The notes under the pieces: generated by a model
What the model was told of the DNA's origin: nothing
The model's input: only the letters and a program-made list of their open reading frames with translations
Database searches by the model: none
NCBI GenBank assembly: GCA_007120695.1
Contig: SKND01000181.1
Coordinates: forward strand, 1-45,945
Length of the DNA stretch: 45,945 nt
Direction: 5' to 3'
From: Bacteroidales bacterium
GTDB lineage: Bacteria > Bacteroidota > Bacteroidia > Bacteroidales > PUMT01
Shown here: piece after piece, positions 18,842-28,129 of the stretch
Numbering within the stretch: the stretch's first letter is position 1
Layout of the letters: each line of letters opens with the position of its first letter
Translations under genes and position numbers: made by a program

Positions 18842-18873
18842 TTTGTTAATACCCGGGATTGATAGTAATTTTG
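18842..18873 (+). promoter_or_regulatory. Promoter of recR (Bacteroidota -33/-7 type)
   Basis: TTTG at 18842-18845, a 20-base spacer, and TAATTTTG at 18866-18873 match the Bacteroidota primary-sigma consensus at both elements. The predicted start of transcription is near 18880, leaving a leader of only about 12 bases before the GTG start of recR. Confidence 0.75.
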
Positions 18874-18891
18874 CCTTGAAAAACAGATACC

Positions 18892-19530
18892 GTGAATCAC
18901 GACCACTATCCGTCCAAATTACTCGAAACGGCAACATCAGAGTTTGCAAGCCTTCCGGGCATAGGCAGGAAAACAGCTCTCAGGCTGGTATTGCACCTGC
19001 TGAAACAGGATTTAGCTGATGTAGAGAGGTTTTCATCATCTTTGCTGCAACTGAAAAAAGAGATAAGACATTGCTCGTATTGTCATAATATTTCAGACAC
19101 CGAAACATGCAGCATATGTTTAGACAGTAAACGTGATAACTCGCTGGTATGCGTGGTCGAAAACATAAGGGATGTTATGTCCGTTGAGAACACCCGTCAA
19201 TATCCGGGTCTTTATCATGTGCTTGGTGGAATAATATCACCCATGGACGGAACCGGACCAGGTGATCTCAATATTCTTTCACTCGAAGAAAAAGTTGCAG
19301 GAGGCGGGATTAGAGAGGTTATTCTTGCCCTAAGCACAACGATGGAGGGAGACACAACAAATTTCTACATATACAGAAAACTGAACAAATACCCGGTTAA
19401 AATTTCAACAATTGCCAGGGGAGTCTCCATTGGTGACGAACTTGAATATGCAGATGAGGTTACGCTGGGTCGTTCCATTGCAAACCGCACACTCTTTGAG
19501 TCCTCTTTTAATAATGGAAAAGCATACTGA
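18892..19530 (+). CDS. recR: Recombination protein RecR
   Basis: 212 residues. The N-terminal helix-hairpin-helix reads [19 protein letters not shown] (about 18-36). A C4 zinc finger follows (CSYCHN...CSICLD, about 63-81). The Toprim domain starts at [16 protein letters not shown], and the C-terminal Walker-like part has [22 protein letters not shown]. RecR loads RecA at gaps together with RecO/RecF. The start is GTG at 18892; no ATG lies upstream in frame and the promoter places transcription start about 12 bases before it. It appears monocistronic, and no dnaX gene precedes it. Confidence 0.96.
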   Translation: MNHDHYPSKLLETATSEFASLPGIGRKTALRLVLHLLKQDLADVERFSSSLLQLKKEIRHCSYCHNISDTETCSICLDSKRDNSLVCVVENIRDVMSVENTRQYPGLYHVLGGIISPMDGTGPGDLNILSLEEKVAGGGIREVILALSTTMEGDTTNFYIYRKLNKYPVKISTIARGVSIGDELEYADEVTLGRSIANRTLFESSFNNGKAY

Positions 19531-19627
19531 TTTTATTTAAAAGTCCGAACCTTTTTCTGTTTTTTCCGTAAATCTATCTAAAGTAAGATGCAGATAAGTT
19601 TGCCGGCATTCAGCCGGCAGCATCATT

Positions 19628-19780
19628 AACATAAATCCCAGAAATGATGTTGCATACTATAACAGGGGAATGGCATTTCTCAGATCAGGTAACCCGGTTC
19701 ATGCGTGTGTTGATTTCCATACGGCCTGCCAGATTGGAAGCCGAAGTGCTTGTCAGATGATTATCATGGAGTGCCAGTAG
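19628..19780 (+). pseudogene. Remnant of a TPR protein gene (C-terminal tail only)
   Basis: A 51-codon open stretch ends at TAG (19778-19780). It encodes a tail beginning INPRNDVAYYNRGMAF, continuing LRSGNPVHACVDFHTACQIG and ending SRSACQMIIMECQ. This is a TPR helix pair with the Cys spacing often seen in Sel1/TPR repeat ends. Upstream in the same frame a stop lies about 30 bases before it and no start or further TPR sequence is visible. It therefore looks like the surviving end of a deleted gene, although expression from the internal ATG cannot be excluded. Confidence 0.6.
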
Positions 19781-19914
19781 AAATTACGTGTTATTCGGCT
19801 ATTTTTTTTTAAACCCTTCAAAATATTTGCTGTTGATCATTACAATTTGCAACTTCGTAAAGTTATGAGACTCGATTCTATCAGCTTCTTCGGCAAACTA
19901 TAAATCATAAGGCT

Positions 19915-21126
19915 ATGGTCAGCGATCTGAATAAGATATTCAACAGGCAAATCACTTCACAGAAGAAATCTGCCATACGTGAAGTCCTCAAGCTCACCCA
20001 GCTACCGGACATCATATCCTTTGCAGGAGGACTTCCTTCTCCGGATTCTTTTCCTGTAGAACATCTCAGAAAAATAGTATGTGAGTTGTTTGACTCTGAT
20101 GATGCATTCCAGGCCCTGCAATACGGTACAACCGAAGGAGATATTCAGCTCAGGAAACTACTGGTTGACCGGTACATAAAACAGGGACTGGATATCGGAA
20201 CAGAGAATTTGATAATAACTACAGCCTCCCAGCAGGCACTCGACCTGCTCCCTAAAATCTTCGTAGATCCGGGAGATAAGATTATTTGCGGATTGCCTTC
20301 CTACCTTGGAGGTATAAGCGCTTTCAGCTATTATGGTGCAAAGATGGAAGGGATTTATCTTGACAAGCACGGAATGAGGTCTGATCTCCTGAATGAGAGG
20401 CTTAAAAAGATGAAAGCATTCGGGGAGAAACCAAAATTCATCTATATCATACCCGACTTTCAGAATCCGGCAGGCATTACAATGCCTGAGTCCCGCAGGC
20501 AGGAGATAATTGATATTGCCAGGAAGCATGATGTTCTTATTGTTGAGGACAGTCCCTACCGGGAACTGCGGTTCGAAGGCAAATCTCAGAAAATGATATA
20601 TGCCATGGATAATACCGGACACGTAATATCAATCGGCACTTTCTCAAAGATACTTGCTCCGGGGTTCAGAATCGGATGGGTAATAGCTCATGAAGATATA
20701 ATTGACAAACTCGTTACTGCAAAGCAGACGGCAGACCTGTGCACCTCTCCATTTCTGCAGAAAATTGCAGCAAAGTACCTCGAAACCGGCATATTTGATG
20801 ACCATATCACCAGGATTGTTGATATGTACAGGGAAAAAAGAGATATTATGCTGGCTGCGCTAAAGGAATATATGCCAAAGGGTGTTACATGGACTGAACC
20901 TGAAGGTGGCCTTTTCCTGTTTCTTACTCTTCCTGATTATATGGATGCCGGTGAGCTCTTTATGCAGGCCCTGGAGGAGAAAGTGGCATTTGTGCTCGGT
21001 AATGTCTTCTTTTGTGACGGCTGTGGCAAAAATACAATGCGGCTCAATTTTTCCTTCCCCTCCAAAGAGATGAATGTTGAGGGTATCAAAAGACTTGCCA
21101 GGGCTATAAGAAACAACCTGAGATAA
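19915..21126 (+). CDS. PLP-dependent aminotransferase, class I/II (MocR/LysN-like)
   Basis: 403 residues with no N-terminal HTH domain, so it is an enzyme rather than a MocR regulator. The early ISFAGGLPSPDSFP (about 34-47) and LQYGTTEGDIQLRKLL are typical of the 2-aminoadipate/aromatic aminotransferase group. The PLP lysine is K245 in SIGTFSKILAPGFRIGW, with IIPDFQNPAGITMP and the phosphate-binding TASQQALDLL upstream. The likely reaction is amino transfer between 2-oxoglutarate and an amino acid (aromatic, aminoadipate or branched-chain). The exact substrate cannot be assigned. It stands alone on the plus strand. Confidence 0.92.
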   Translation: MVSDLNKIFNRQITSQKKSAIREVLKLTQLPDIISFAGGLPSPDSFPVEHLRKIVCELFDSDDAFQALQYGTTEGDIQLRKLLVDRYIKQGLDIGTENLIITTASQQALDLLPKIFVDPGDKIICGLPSYLGGISAFSYYGAKMEGIYLDKHGMRSDLLNERLKKMKAFGEKPKFIYIIPDFQNPAGITMPESRRQEIIDIARKHDVLIVEDSPYRELRFEGKSQKMIYAMDNTGHVISIGTFSKILAPGFRIGWVIAHEDIIDKLVTAKQTADLCTSPFLQKIAAKYLETGIFDDHITRIVDMYREKRDIMLAALKEYMPKGVTWTEPEGGLFLFLTLPDYMDAGELFMQALEEKVAFVLGNVFFCDGCGKNTMRLNFSFPSKEMNVEGIKRLARAIRNNLR

Positions 21127-21268
21127 TTTTCAGTAATGGGATATTTCAGGGAGATGCCACCTGACAATAAATTTATTCAGAAAAATTACTGAGGATATAA
21201 TTTTTTATTTTATTTTATGTAATCTTTTATGGAAAAATGTTTTTTAAAGCGTTTGATCCAGCATAATA

Positions 21269-22534
21269 ATGAAGCTTTCCGTAATTATTGTTAGTTATAA
21301 TGTCAGGAATTTCCTTGAATCCTGCCTTTATTCAGTTGAAAAAGCTGCAACGGATATAGATATGGAAGTAATAGTGGTGGATAACAACTCTTCCGACAGT
21401 TCAGTTGCAATGGTTGCAGAAAAGTTCCCCGGGTTTAAGCTTCTGCGAAATAAAGAAAATCGTGGCTTTTCAAGGGCAAACAACCAGGCGAGAGAACTGG
21501 CAACAGGTGAATATATACTATTTCTTAATCCTGATACACTTGTTAAGGAGAATACTTTCAGGGTATGCATCGATTTTATGGACTCACACCCGGGGGCAGG
21601 AGCAATGGGTGTAAAAATGACTGACGCAGAAGGTAAATTCCTGCCTGAATCAAAAAGGTCCATTCCAACTCCGATGGTTGCATTTTATAAAATCAGCGGA
21701 CTGACAGCATTATTCCCCAGGTCAAAAAGCATTGGAAGATACTACCTGGGCCATCTTGATAAGAATATGCCTCACCAGATAGAGGTCCTGACCGGGGCAT
21801 TCTTTTTCGCAAGAAAAAAAGTTCTTGACGAAACCGGTTGGTTTGACGAGGCATTTTTCATGTATGGAGAAGATATTGATCTATCATGCAGGATAATTCA
21901 AAAAAATTACACAATACATTACCACCCCGGAACAAGTATTATTCACTATAAAGGAGAAAGCACCAGAAAATCAAGCATCAATTATGTTCTTGTTTTCTAT
22001 AAGGCAATGGCAATATATGCCAGAAAGCATTTCAACTCACCGGGCACGTTCCTGCTCATATATCTGCTCTTTATCGCCATCTACTTTCGGGCATTTCTGT
22101 CAATTGCAAAACGGATTATTAGCAGGTTGCTGCTCCCTGTATCAGATGCAGCAATTATTTATCTAGGTTTTCTCATAATACCTTCAACATGGGAACAACA
22201 AATTTCAACAACAGGAAGTGGGTACCCACCTGAAAACCAGGCGGTGATAATCCCGGCATTGATTACGTTGCTAATTGTATCCGTTTATATATCCGGAGGT
22301 TACAGCAAGCCTTTCAGAATAGAAAAGACATTGCGGGGATTATTTTACGGAGGTATAACTATATTGATCATATATGGAATGCTAAGTGATCAATGGTACC
22401 TTAAACTGATCACAATAATCCCGCTTGCAATCTGGGCAGGTATTGGAACAACTATTGTCCGAATTTTCCTCGCCTCTCTCGCCGGCAGACCCGGTAGTGC
22501 TGCATGTGTCAGCAATACCGGCCACCCTGGCTAA
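21269..22534 (+). CDS. Family 2 glycosyltransferase with C-terminal membrane region
   Basis: 421 residues. A GT-A domain fills residues 1-240: KLSVIIVSYNVRNFLESCL at the start, VVDNNSSDSS, the donor-site LFLNPDTLV, TGAFFFARKKVLDETGWFDEAFFMYGEDIDLSCRI with the acidic acceptor motif, and HYKGEST. This resembles WbbL-type rhamnosyl/hexosyl transferases of cell-surface polysaccharides. From about 262 to 410 there are four or five hydrophobic helices, longer than the single anchor of many relatives, so the protein is an integral inner membrane enzyme. No other polysaccharide gene lies beside it. Sugar and acceptor are unknown. Confidence 0.9.
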   Translation: MKLSVIIVSYNVRNFLESCLYSVEKAATDIDMEVIVVDNNSSDSSVAMVAEKFPGFKLLRNKENRGFSRANNQARELATGEYILFLNPDTLVKENTFRVCIDFMDSHPGAGAMGVKMTDAEGKFLPESKRSIPTPMVAFYKISGLTALFPRSKSIGRYYLGHLDKNMPHQIEVLTGAFFFARKKVLDETGWFDEAFFMYGEDIDLSCRIIQKNYTIHYHPGTSIIHYKGESTRKSSINYVLVFYKAMAIYARKHFNSPGTFLLIYLLFIAIYFRAFLSIAKRIISRLLLPVSDAAIIYLGFLIIPSTWEQQISTTGSGYPPENQAVIIPALITLLIVSVYISGGYSKPFRIEKTLRGLFYGGITILIIYGMLSDQWYLKLITIIPLAIWAGIGTTIVRIFLASLAGRPGSAACVSNTGHPG

Positions 22535-22572
22535 AACCTGCATAAAACCACTTGTTCCGGGAACCCGATTTA

Positions 22573-22603
22573 TTGCGGATTGAACAGTTTTTAGTTATTT
22601 TTG
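22573..22603 (+). promoter_or_regulatory. Promoter of the E2 acyltransferase gene
   Basis: A TTG at 22573-22575 is followed by a 20-base spacer and TATTTTTG at 22596-22603, an exact TAnnTTTG. The ATG at 22643 follows with a leader of about 30 bases. Confidence 0.6.
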
Positions 22604-22642
22604 TATAGACTATTCTGTTAATTCAATTAAGGATCCTCTGTT

Positions 22643-23995
22643 ATGGCAAAATTTGAGCTGGCATTACCCGCAATGGGTGAAGGCATTATAGAAGCAACAA
22701 TTACCAGATGGCTTGTAAAAGAGGGAGACAAAGTTACAGAGGACCAGCCACTGCTTGAGATTGCCACAGATAAGGTAGATTCAGAGATACCATCGCCGGT
22801 AAACGGAATCATATCAAAGATATTGATGGATGAAGGTGAAGTGCCTGCAGTAGGAAGTCTGCTTGCAGAGATCGAAACGGATGAGCAGGATGACAGACAG
22901 GAAAGCAAAGAGGTTTTGAATGAGGCTGAAAGGATAAAGGCACCATCCCGGCATAAATCACCGCCAGCAGAAACTTCAGGAATTCCCCGGCGCACACCCT
23001 CTGGAAAATTTTTAACTCCCCTGGTAAGGAGTATAGCACATAAAGAGAATTTATCAGTTGAGGAACTTGATAAAATCAACGGCAGTGGTGAGGCCGGGAG
23101 AATAACCAGGGAAGATATACTGGAGTACATGGAAAAAGGACCGGGGCATGAAAAGAAAGACGCAGATAAAAAAATTAAAGGATCTGTTTCAGAAGGTGCT
23201 CCGGAGCAGATGAAATCAGATCAGCCCACAGAAAAAAAGATGCCGGAGTATCACGTTCAGCAACACTCTTCCCCTGCACCTGGCGAAGGAGACAAACTGG
23301 TCGAGATGGACAGGATGAGGAGATTGATAGCCGGGCATATGATTGACTCAAAAAAAACCTCACCCCATGTAACTTCATTTATTGATGCAGATGTTACTCA
23401 AATTGTAAAGTGGAGAGAAAAAATCAGGGAGGAGTTCAGAAAACGTGAGAACGAAAAAATAACCTATACGCCGGTCTTTATAGAGGCAGCTTCAAAAGCC
23501 CTTCGTGACTACCCCATGGTAAATGTATCTCTTGACGGAACTACGATCATTGTAAAAAAGAACATAAACATCGGAATGGCTGTGGCCCTGGCTGATGGGA
23601 ATCTTATTGTTCCCGTTATAAAAAATGCAGACGAAAAGAGCCTGAGGGGACTGGTTAAGTCCTTAAATGATCTTGCAAACAGAGCAAGGATAAACAAGCT
23701 GTTACCCGATGAGATAAAAGGAGGCACCTTCACAATTACCAATTTCGGGACATTTGGAAATACAACCGGCACCCCTATTATCAACCAGCCTGAAGCTGCA
23801 ATTCTCGGAGCCGGAGCCATCATAAAAAAACCTGTGGTAATTGAAAGCGCTCAGGGAGATGTCATTGCCATCAGGCACATTATGACGCTATCACTTTCTT
23901 ACGACCACCGTATTATTGATGGTGCACTGGGTGGTATGTTCCTTAAAAGAATTGCAGAATATCTTGAATCATTTGATCCTGAACGAAAAATCTGA
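22643..23995 (+). CDS. Dihydrolipoamide acyltransferase (E2) of a 2-oxoacid dehydrogenase complex
   Basis: 450 residues with the full E2 layout. A lipoyl domain spans 1-78 with K44 in EIATDKVDSEIPSP. A charged linker leads to a peripheral-subunit-binding domain at about 123-163 (TPLVRSIAHKENLSVEELDKI, GRITREDILEYM). After a second linker the catalytic domain runs to the C-terminus, with active-site H422 and D426 in SYDHRIIDGALGG. It transfers the acyl group from lipoamide to CoA. E1 and E3 genes are not adjacent, so it is transcribed alone. The sequence resembles the branched-chain/acetoin-type E2s, but the oxoacid cannot be fixed. Confidence 0.95.
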   Translation: MAKFELALPAMGEGIIEATITRWLVKEGDKVTEDQPLLEIATDKVDSEIPSPVNGIISKILMDEGEVPAVGSLLAEIETDEQDDRQESKEVLNEAERIKAPSRHKSPPAETSGIPRRTPSGKFLTPLVRSIAHKENLSVEELDKINGSGEAGRITREDILEYMEKGPGHEKKDADKKIKGSVSEGAPEQMKSDQPTEKKMPEYHVQQHSSPAPGEGDKLVEMDRMRRLIAGHMIDSKKTSPHVTSFIDADVTQIVKWREKIREEFRKRENEKITYTPVFIEAASKALRDYPMVNVSLDGTTIIVKKNINIGMAVALADGNLIVPVIKNADEKSLRGLVKSLNDLANRARINKLLPDEIKGGTFTITNFGTFGNTTGTPIINQPEAAILGAGAIIKKPVVIESAQGDVIAIRHIMTLSLSYDHRIIDGALGGMFLKRIAEYLESFDPERKI

Positions 23996-24105
23996 TCAAT
24001 AAACCGCATTTTTTCACTATTCTGATCTTTCCCTTATTTTTTTTAAATTTGTTTTTAGTACATTCGTCTGGAGTATAAGGGGTTTTTTTTGATATATAAT
24101 ATTTC

Positions 24106-26091
24106 ATGATAAGATTAATACTGTTTCTTCTAGCTGGAATTTTAACCAGCAGCAGGGCAGAAACACAAGTATATTCCCAGTTATACACCGGCAGGCAGGA
24201 GATGTTTCTTGAGGCGGAGTCATATCTCCTTTTTGAAGAATTCAATGAAGCATTACCACTGTATCTTGAACTGATCAGAGAGCAGCCCGACAATGCATTT
24301 CTTAACTACAGGACTGGAATAACATATCTGAATATTCCCGGAGAAAAGGAGCTGGCAATTGAGTATCTTGAGAAAGCTACAACTGACATGGACAGCCGGG
24401 ACAGACGGCCATCATACAGGACTACTAAAGCCCCGGTTGATGCATTGTTTTACCTGGGTAACGCTTACCACATCAATTACCAGTTTGATAAGGCTTTGGA
24501 GAAGTATGAGCGTTTTAAGGAGGTTCTTAACCCGTCAGTATATAATAAAGAAATAGTTCTGGAGCATATAAAGGCATCAAAAAACGCAATGGAGAGTATA
24601 CGCAATCCTGTTTTATTTATAGAAGAAAACCTTGGAGAACGCATTAATACCAGATTCTCTGAAACAAATCCAGTTGTATCGGGAAATAGAAAAGTATTAG
24701 TATTTTCAAGAAGTATGCAATTTTATGATGGTGTATTCTTGTCCCGGAATAATGATGAAGGCGAATGGTCATGGCCTGTTGATATTACTCAACAGTTAGG
24801 AAGTGACGGGGATTGTTACCCGGTATCAATTTCATATGACGGAACAGAACTTTACCTGTATAAATCCGACAACCTTGTAGGAAATATTTATGTCAGTCAT
24901 TTAGTTGATAATCAGTGGACCGGCATAAAAAAGCTTAACGAAAATATTAATACCGGTTACTGGGAATCCCATGCAAGCATATCGGGAGACGGAAACACTC
25001 TTTACTTTACAAGCAACCGTCCCGGCGGATTTGGCGGGCTGGATATATATTATTCCCAACGAGACAACAGAGGTGAATGGGGACCGGCTGTAAATCTGGG
25101 ACCGGTAATCAATACACCATTTAATGAAGAGACTCCGTTTGTGTCGGAGAATGGCAGCACATTGTTTTTCAGCTCATATGGTCATCATAATATAGGGGGT
25201 TATGACATTTTTTATTCAAAGCGGAGTGATGACGGTAATTGGTCTATACCTGAAAACATGGGATACGGGGTCAACACCCCTGATGACGATCTGTTTTTTC
25301 ACCCTCTTAAAGGTGGAATTTATGCATATGTTTCAAAGTTTGATGACGAAGGTTTTGGTGAAGCGGATATATTCAGGTATGAATTCTTTTCTGATTTAAA
25401 TCCGCGAAAATTTCTTTTAAAGGGCTTGATGCAAAGAAATGATGGCTTACAGACAGGCATAAGAGCCAGCATAACGGTTATAGATCCCTCAACCGGCGAC
25501 ACAATAAAAACTGCAAGACCAAACCAGATAACTGGAGAATATGAGGTTGAGTTAGAACATGGAGAATGGGAGATTGTTTTTATGGAAGAAGGTCAGCAGA
25601 AGACAACCAGGTTATTGAATCTGCCTCCTGACAGAAAGGACCAGGAGATTATAATGGATACCAGGCTTGAAAGAAAGGAGCCGGAGATACCGGGTATAAA
25701 TGATGTTATCACTGACAGGATAATCCTTCCTGCAGAGCCCATGACAGACCACTCCCCCGAAATCAGACCTTTGACAGCAGACGATACAATCAGTCAGGTA
25801 TACCCGGACAGTACCCCGGAAATCCTTACCCGGGAGAAGGAAATTAGTCGTACTCCTTTTCAGGAAGATACGGATGATGATACTGACGGAGAGGAAATTA
25901 GTCGTACTCCTTTTCAGGAAGATACGGATGATGATACTGACGGAGAGGAAATAAGTCCTCAAGAGGAGGTGGATGTCACTCCCGGAGGCAAGGCAGTACC
26001 GATGTGGTGGATCCTTATAGTCATAGTGCTTATTTTGTCAGCTTATTACTTAATTAAACGAAATGCAGGGAAGCAAAGCAGGTCACAATAA
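24106..26091 (+). CDS. Exported TPR + PD40 propeller protein with C-terminal membrane anchor
   Basis: 661 residues. A signal peptide (residues 1-19, LFLLAGILTSSRAETQ) precedes TPR helices (about 30-145, including FEEFNEALPLYLELI and DALFYLGNAYHINYQFDKALEKY). PD40/WD40-like blades run from about 190 to 425 (SYDGTELYLY, SGDGNTLYFTSNRPGGFGGLDIYYS, FFSSYGHHNIGGYDIFYS), then a carboxypeptidase-regulatory-like fold (about 435-525). An acidic linker with a duplicated 18-residue unit leads to a hydrophobic helix at 633-650, followed by a basic tail. The expected topology is an inner membrane anchor with a large periplasmic part. It is a paralogue of the next gene, 11 bp downstream, but lacks its OmpA domain. 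Function unknown; the order resembles PorE of the T9SS up to the linker. Confidence 0.88.
   Translation: MIRLILFLLAGILTSSRAETQVYSQLYTGRQEMFLEAESYLLFEEFNEALPLYLELIREQPDNAFLNYRTGITYLNIPGEKELAIEYLEKATTDMDSRDRRPSYRTTKAPVDALFYLGNAYHINYQFDKALEKYERFKEVLNPSVYNKEIVLEHIKASKNAMESIRNPVLFIEENLGERINTRFSETNPVVSGNRKVLVFSRSMQFYDGVFLSRNNDEGEWSWPVDITQQLGSDGDCYPVSISYDGTELYLYKSDNLVGNIYVSHLVDNQWTGIKKLNENINTGYWESHASISGDGNTLYFTSNRPGGFGGLDIYYSQRDNRGEWGPAVNLGPVINTPFNEETPFVSENGSTLFFSSYGHHNIGGYDIFYSKRSDDGNWSIPENMGYGVNTPDDDLFFHPLKGGIYAYVSKFDDEGFGEADIFRYEFFSDLNPRKFLLKGLMQRNDGLQTGIRASITVIDPSTGDTIKTARPNQITGEYEVELEHGEWEIVFMEEGQQKTTRLLNLPPDRKDQEIIMDTRLERKEPEIPGINDVITDRIILPAEPMTDHSPEIRPLTADDTISQVYPDSTPEILTREKEISRTPFQEDTDDDTDGEEISRTPFQEDTDDDTDGEEISPQEEVDVTPGGKAVPMWWILIVIVLILSAYYLIKRNAGKQSRSQ
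25839..25946 (+). repeat. Exact 54-bp direct repeat inside the linker of the TPR/PD40 gene
   Basis: Two identical 54-base copies (25839-25892 and 25893-25946) plus the start of a third (GGAAATAAGTCC) encode an 18-residue unit, EISRTPFQEDTDDDTDGE. The period is a multiple of three, so the frame is kept. The lack of any difference between copies points to a recent slippage duplication or an unstable length-variable linker. Confidence 0.95.
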
Positions 26092-26102
26092 AAAATCAGT
26101 TT

Positions 26103-28127
26103 ATGCGGCTCATTATTACATCCATCTTAATTACCCTCCTGCTGGCCTCAAAAGCAGGTTCCCAGTTCAGACTCAGTCCATCTGAAACCTTTGCAGAGGC
26201 ATTTGACTTTTTCAGCTATGAGGAATATGATGAAGCCCTTCCATTGTTTCTTTCCCTCTTAAGACGCGATGAGTCCAATAGCCATCTGCAGTACCTGACC
26301 GGTATATGTTACCTGAACAGTGAAGGTCAAAAACAGAGGGCTCTTAAATATCTTGAAAGAGCCGCCGGGAGCATTTCACTTGAACACAGAACAGGAGTAT
26401 TTGAGGACATAACGGTGCCGGTTGATTGCTTTTATTATCTGGGACTGGCTTACAGGATGGCATACCGTTTTGATGAATCTCTGGAAAGTTTTAAAATGCT
26501 CAAGGGTAAAGTTGGTGATCGTTATGACCTTGATCCGGTTGAGCATGAGATAACGATAACAAAGAATGCGGCACACTTTTTTCGTAACAGACACAATATA
26601 AAGATCATTGATGATATAGAACTGCCGGCAACTGATGCACTCCACAAAAACGTCATTATCAGCGGAGATGAATCTACTGTTGTGTATTCAGAACAACAGA
26701 AGTTCTATGATGCAGTATTTTTCACCAGGGATATTGGTGACGGTTGGACAAGGCCTGCAAATATCACAATGCAACTGGGATCCGATGGTATGGCCTATCC
26801 GGTATCACTGTCATATGATGGACATGAGCTATACCTGTATCAGTATGATGGTTTCTCAAACACCAATTTATATGTCAGTCGCTTTACCGAAAACAGTTGG
26901 TCGGCAATGGAAAAACTTAGCAATAATATTAATTCGTCAAGTTTCGAGCAATATGCTTCCATAACCAAAGACGGACAGGTACTCTATTTTTCCAGCGACC
27001 GTGTTTCAGGGAGGGGCGGCTTTGATATTTACCGGTCTGTCAAGGATGATAATATGGGATGGGGACAGGCACAGAACCTGGGGTATCCGGTTAATACCGT
27101 GTCTGATGAGTCTTATCCCTATATCAGCCCGGACGGCAACATACTGTTTTTCAGCTCAAAAGGACATACCGGTATCGGAGGTTATGACATATTCATATCC
27201 GTCAAATCAGAATCCGGTGAGTGGTCGCCTCCCCGTAACCTGGGTTTTCCTGTAAACACCCCTGATGATGATGCTATTTTTATACCGGTAAACAATGGAA
27301 AGAGTGCATATTTCAGCATGAGAACGGAAGAAAATAACGACATCAGGGAGTTCAGAAAAATAGAATCATTTGATGTTGACATGTCATCTTCTGCAATTGC
27401 CGGCATTAGCGTAAAACCAGAACCTTCAATTCCCGGTCATGTTCCCTCTTTTGAAATAAGCCTCCACCAGATATCTCCTCAGGAAAATATCATTGCGTCA
27501 TCTTCAATTGAGGAGGATCAATACAAGGAATACAACCTGTCATGGGGTAACTATCTGATTGAATTTAAACATGAGGATTATACTAAAAAGACCATTCCTT
27601 TCACAATACCGGAATATTATCCGGAGGACAAGTATGATATTACGGCAGTGCTTTTTGCCAAAGATCCGGACAAAATTTCAACTGAACCAGTTCAGGAAAT
27701 CCCTGACACCCTCATTATAGATAAAGAACCCATCCTGTTTGGATTTGACAGCAAGGAGCTTGATGAGAAATACATACCCATGGTTACCAGAGCAGCTGAA
27801 CTGTTAAATGACTTTGATGAGGCGGGGATTGAACTTAAAGGTTATACCGACGCTCTTGGTCCTGCCGCCTATAATGAATATCTTGCAGGACTCAGGTCTG
27901 AAACCGTTGCTGAAGCATTGGAACAGAGGGGGGTTGATATGGATCGGATTACTATTGCAGCAGTTGGTATGGAAAATTACGTTGCCAGAAATACTACACC
28001 AGATGGAAGAGACAACCCCGAAGGCAGAAGATACAACCGAAGAGTTGAACTGTTGTTTACGGGTTTACCGGGACATATAATAATCAGAGACATATTGATA
28101 ATTCCGGAACATCTTAAAATTGACTAA
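26103..28127 (+). CDS. Exported TPR + PD40 + OmpA protein (PorE-like architecture)
   Basis: 674 residues. After a signal peptide (about 1-21; no lipobox Cys) come TPR helices (about 30-135, YEEYDEALPLFLSLL, FYYLGLAYRMAYRFDESLESF). PD40 blades follow (about 180-430, SYDGHELYLY, FSSDRVSGRGGFDIYRS, FFSSKGHTGIGGYDIFIS), then a short regulatory-like beta region, then an OmpA C-terminal domain (about 540-660). The peptidoglycan-binding pair D583 and R598 has the same 15-residue spacing as E. coli OmpA. This is the domain order of PorE, the T9SS outer membrane-peptidoglycan linker, but PorE is a lipoprotein and many Bacteroidota envelope proteins share the layout. It is a tandem paralogue of the upstream gene. 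Confidence 0.9.
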   Translation: MRLIITSILITLLLASKAGSQFRLSPSETFAEAFDFFSYEEYDEALPLFLSLLRRDESNSHLQYLTGICYLNSEGQKQRALKYLERAAGSISLEHRTGVFEDITVPVDCFYYLGLAYRMAYRFDESLESFKMLKGKVGDRYDLDPVEHEITITKNAAHFFRNRHNIKIIDDIELPATDALHKNVIISGDESTVVYSEQQKFYDAVFFTRDIGDGWTRPANITMQLGSDGMAYPVSLSYDGHELYLYQYDGFSNTNLYVSRFTENSWSAMEKLSNNINSSSFEQYASITKDGQVLYFSSDRVSGRGGFDIYRSVKDDNMGWGQAQNLGYPVNTVSDESYPYISPDGNILFFSSKGHTGIGGYDIFISVKSESGEWSPPRNLGFPVNTPDDDAIFIPVNNGKSAYFSMRTEENNDIREFRKIESFDVDMSSSAIAGISVKPEPSIPGHVPSFEISLHQISPQENIIASSSIEEDQYKEYNLSWGNYLIEFKHEDYTKKTIPFTIPEYYPEDKYDITAVLFAKDPDKISTEPVQEIPDTLIIDKEPILFGFDSKELDEKYIPMVTRAAELLNDFDEAGIELKGYTDALGPAAYNEYLAGLRSETVAEALEQRGVDMDRITIAAVGMENYVARNTTPDGRDNPEGRRYNRRVELLFTGLPGHIIIRDILIIPEHLKID

Positions 28128-28129
28128 AT

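Noticed and set aside
24106-28127. Calling either PD40 protein PorE outright
   Set aside because: Neither has the lipoprotein signal of PorE, no other T9SS core gene is adjacent, and the domain layout is shared by many Bacteroidota envelope proteins.
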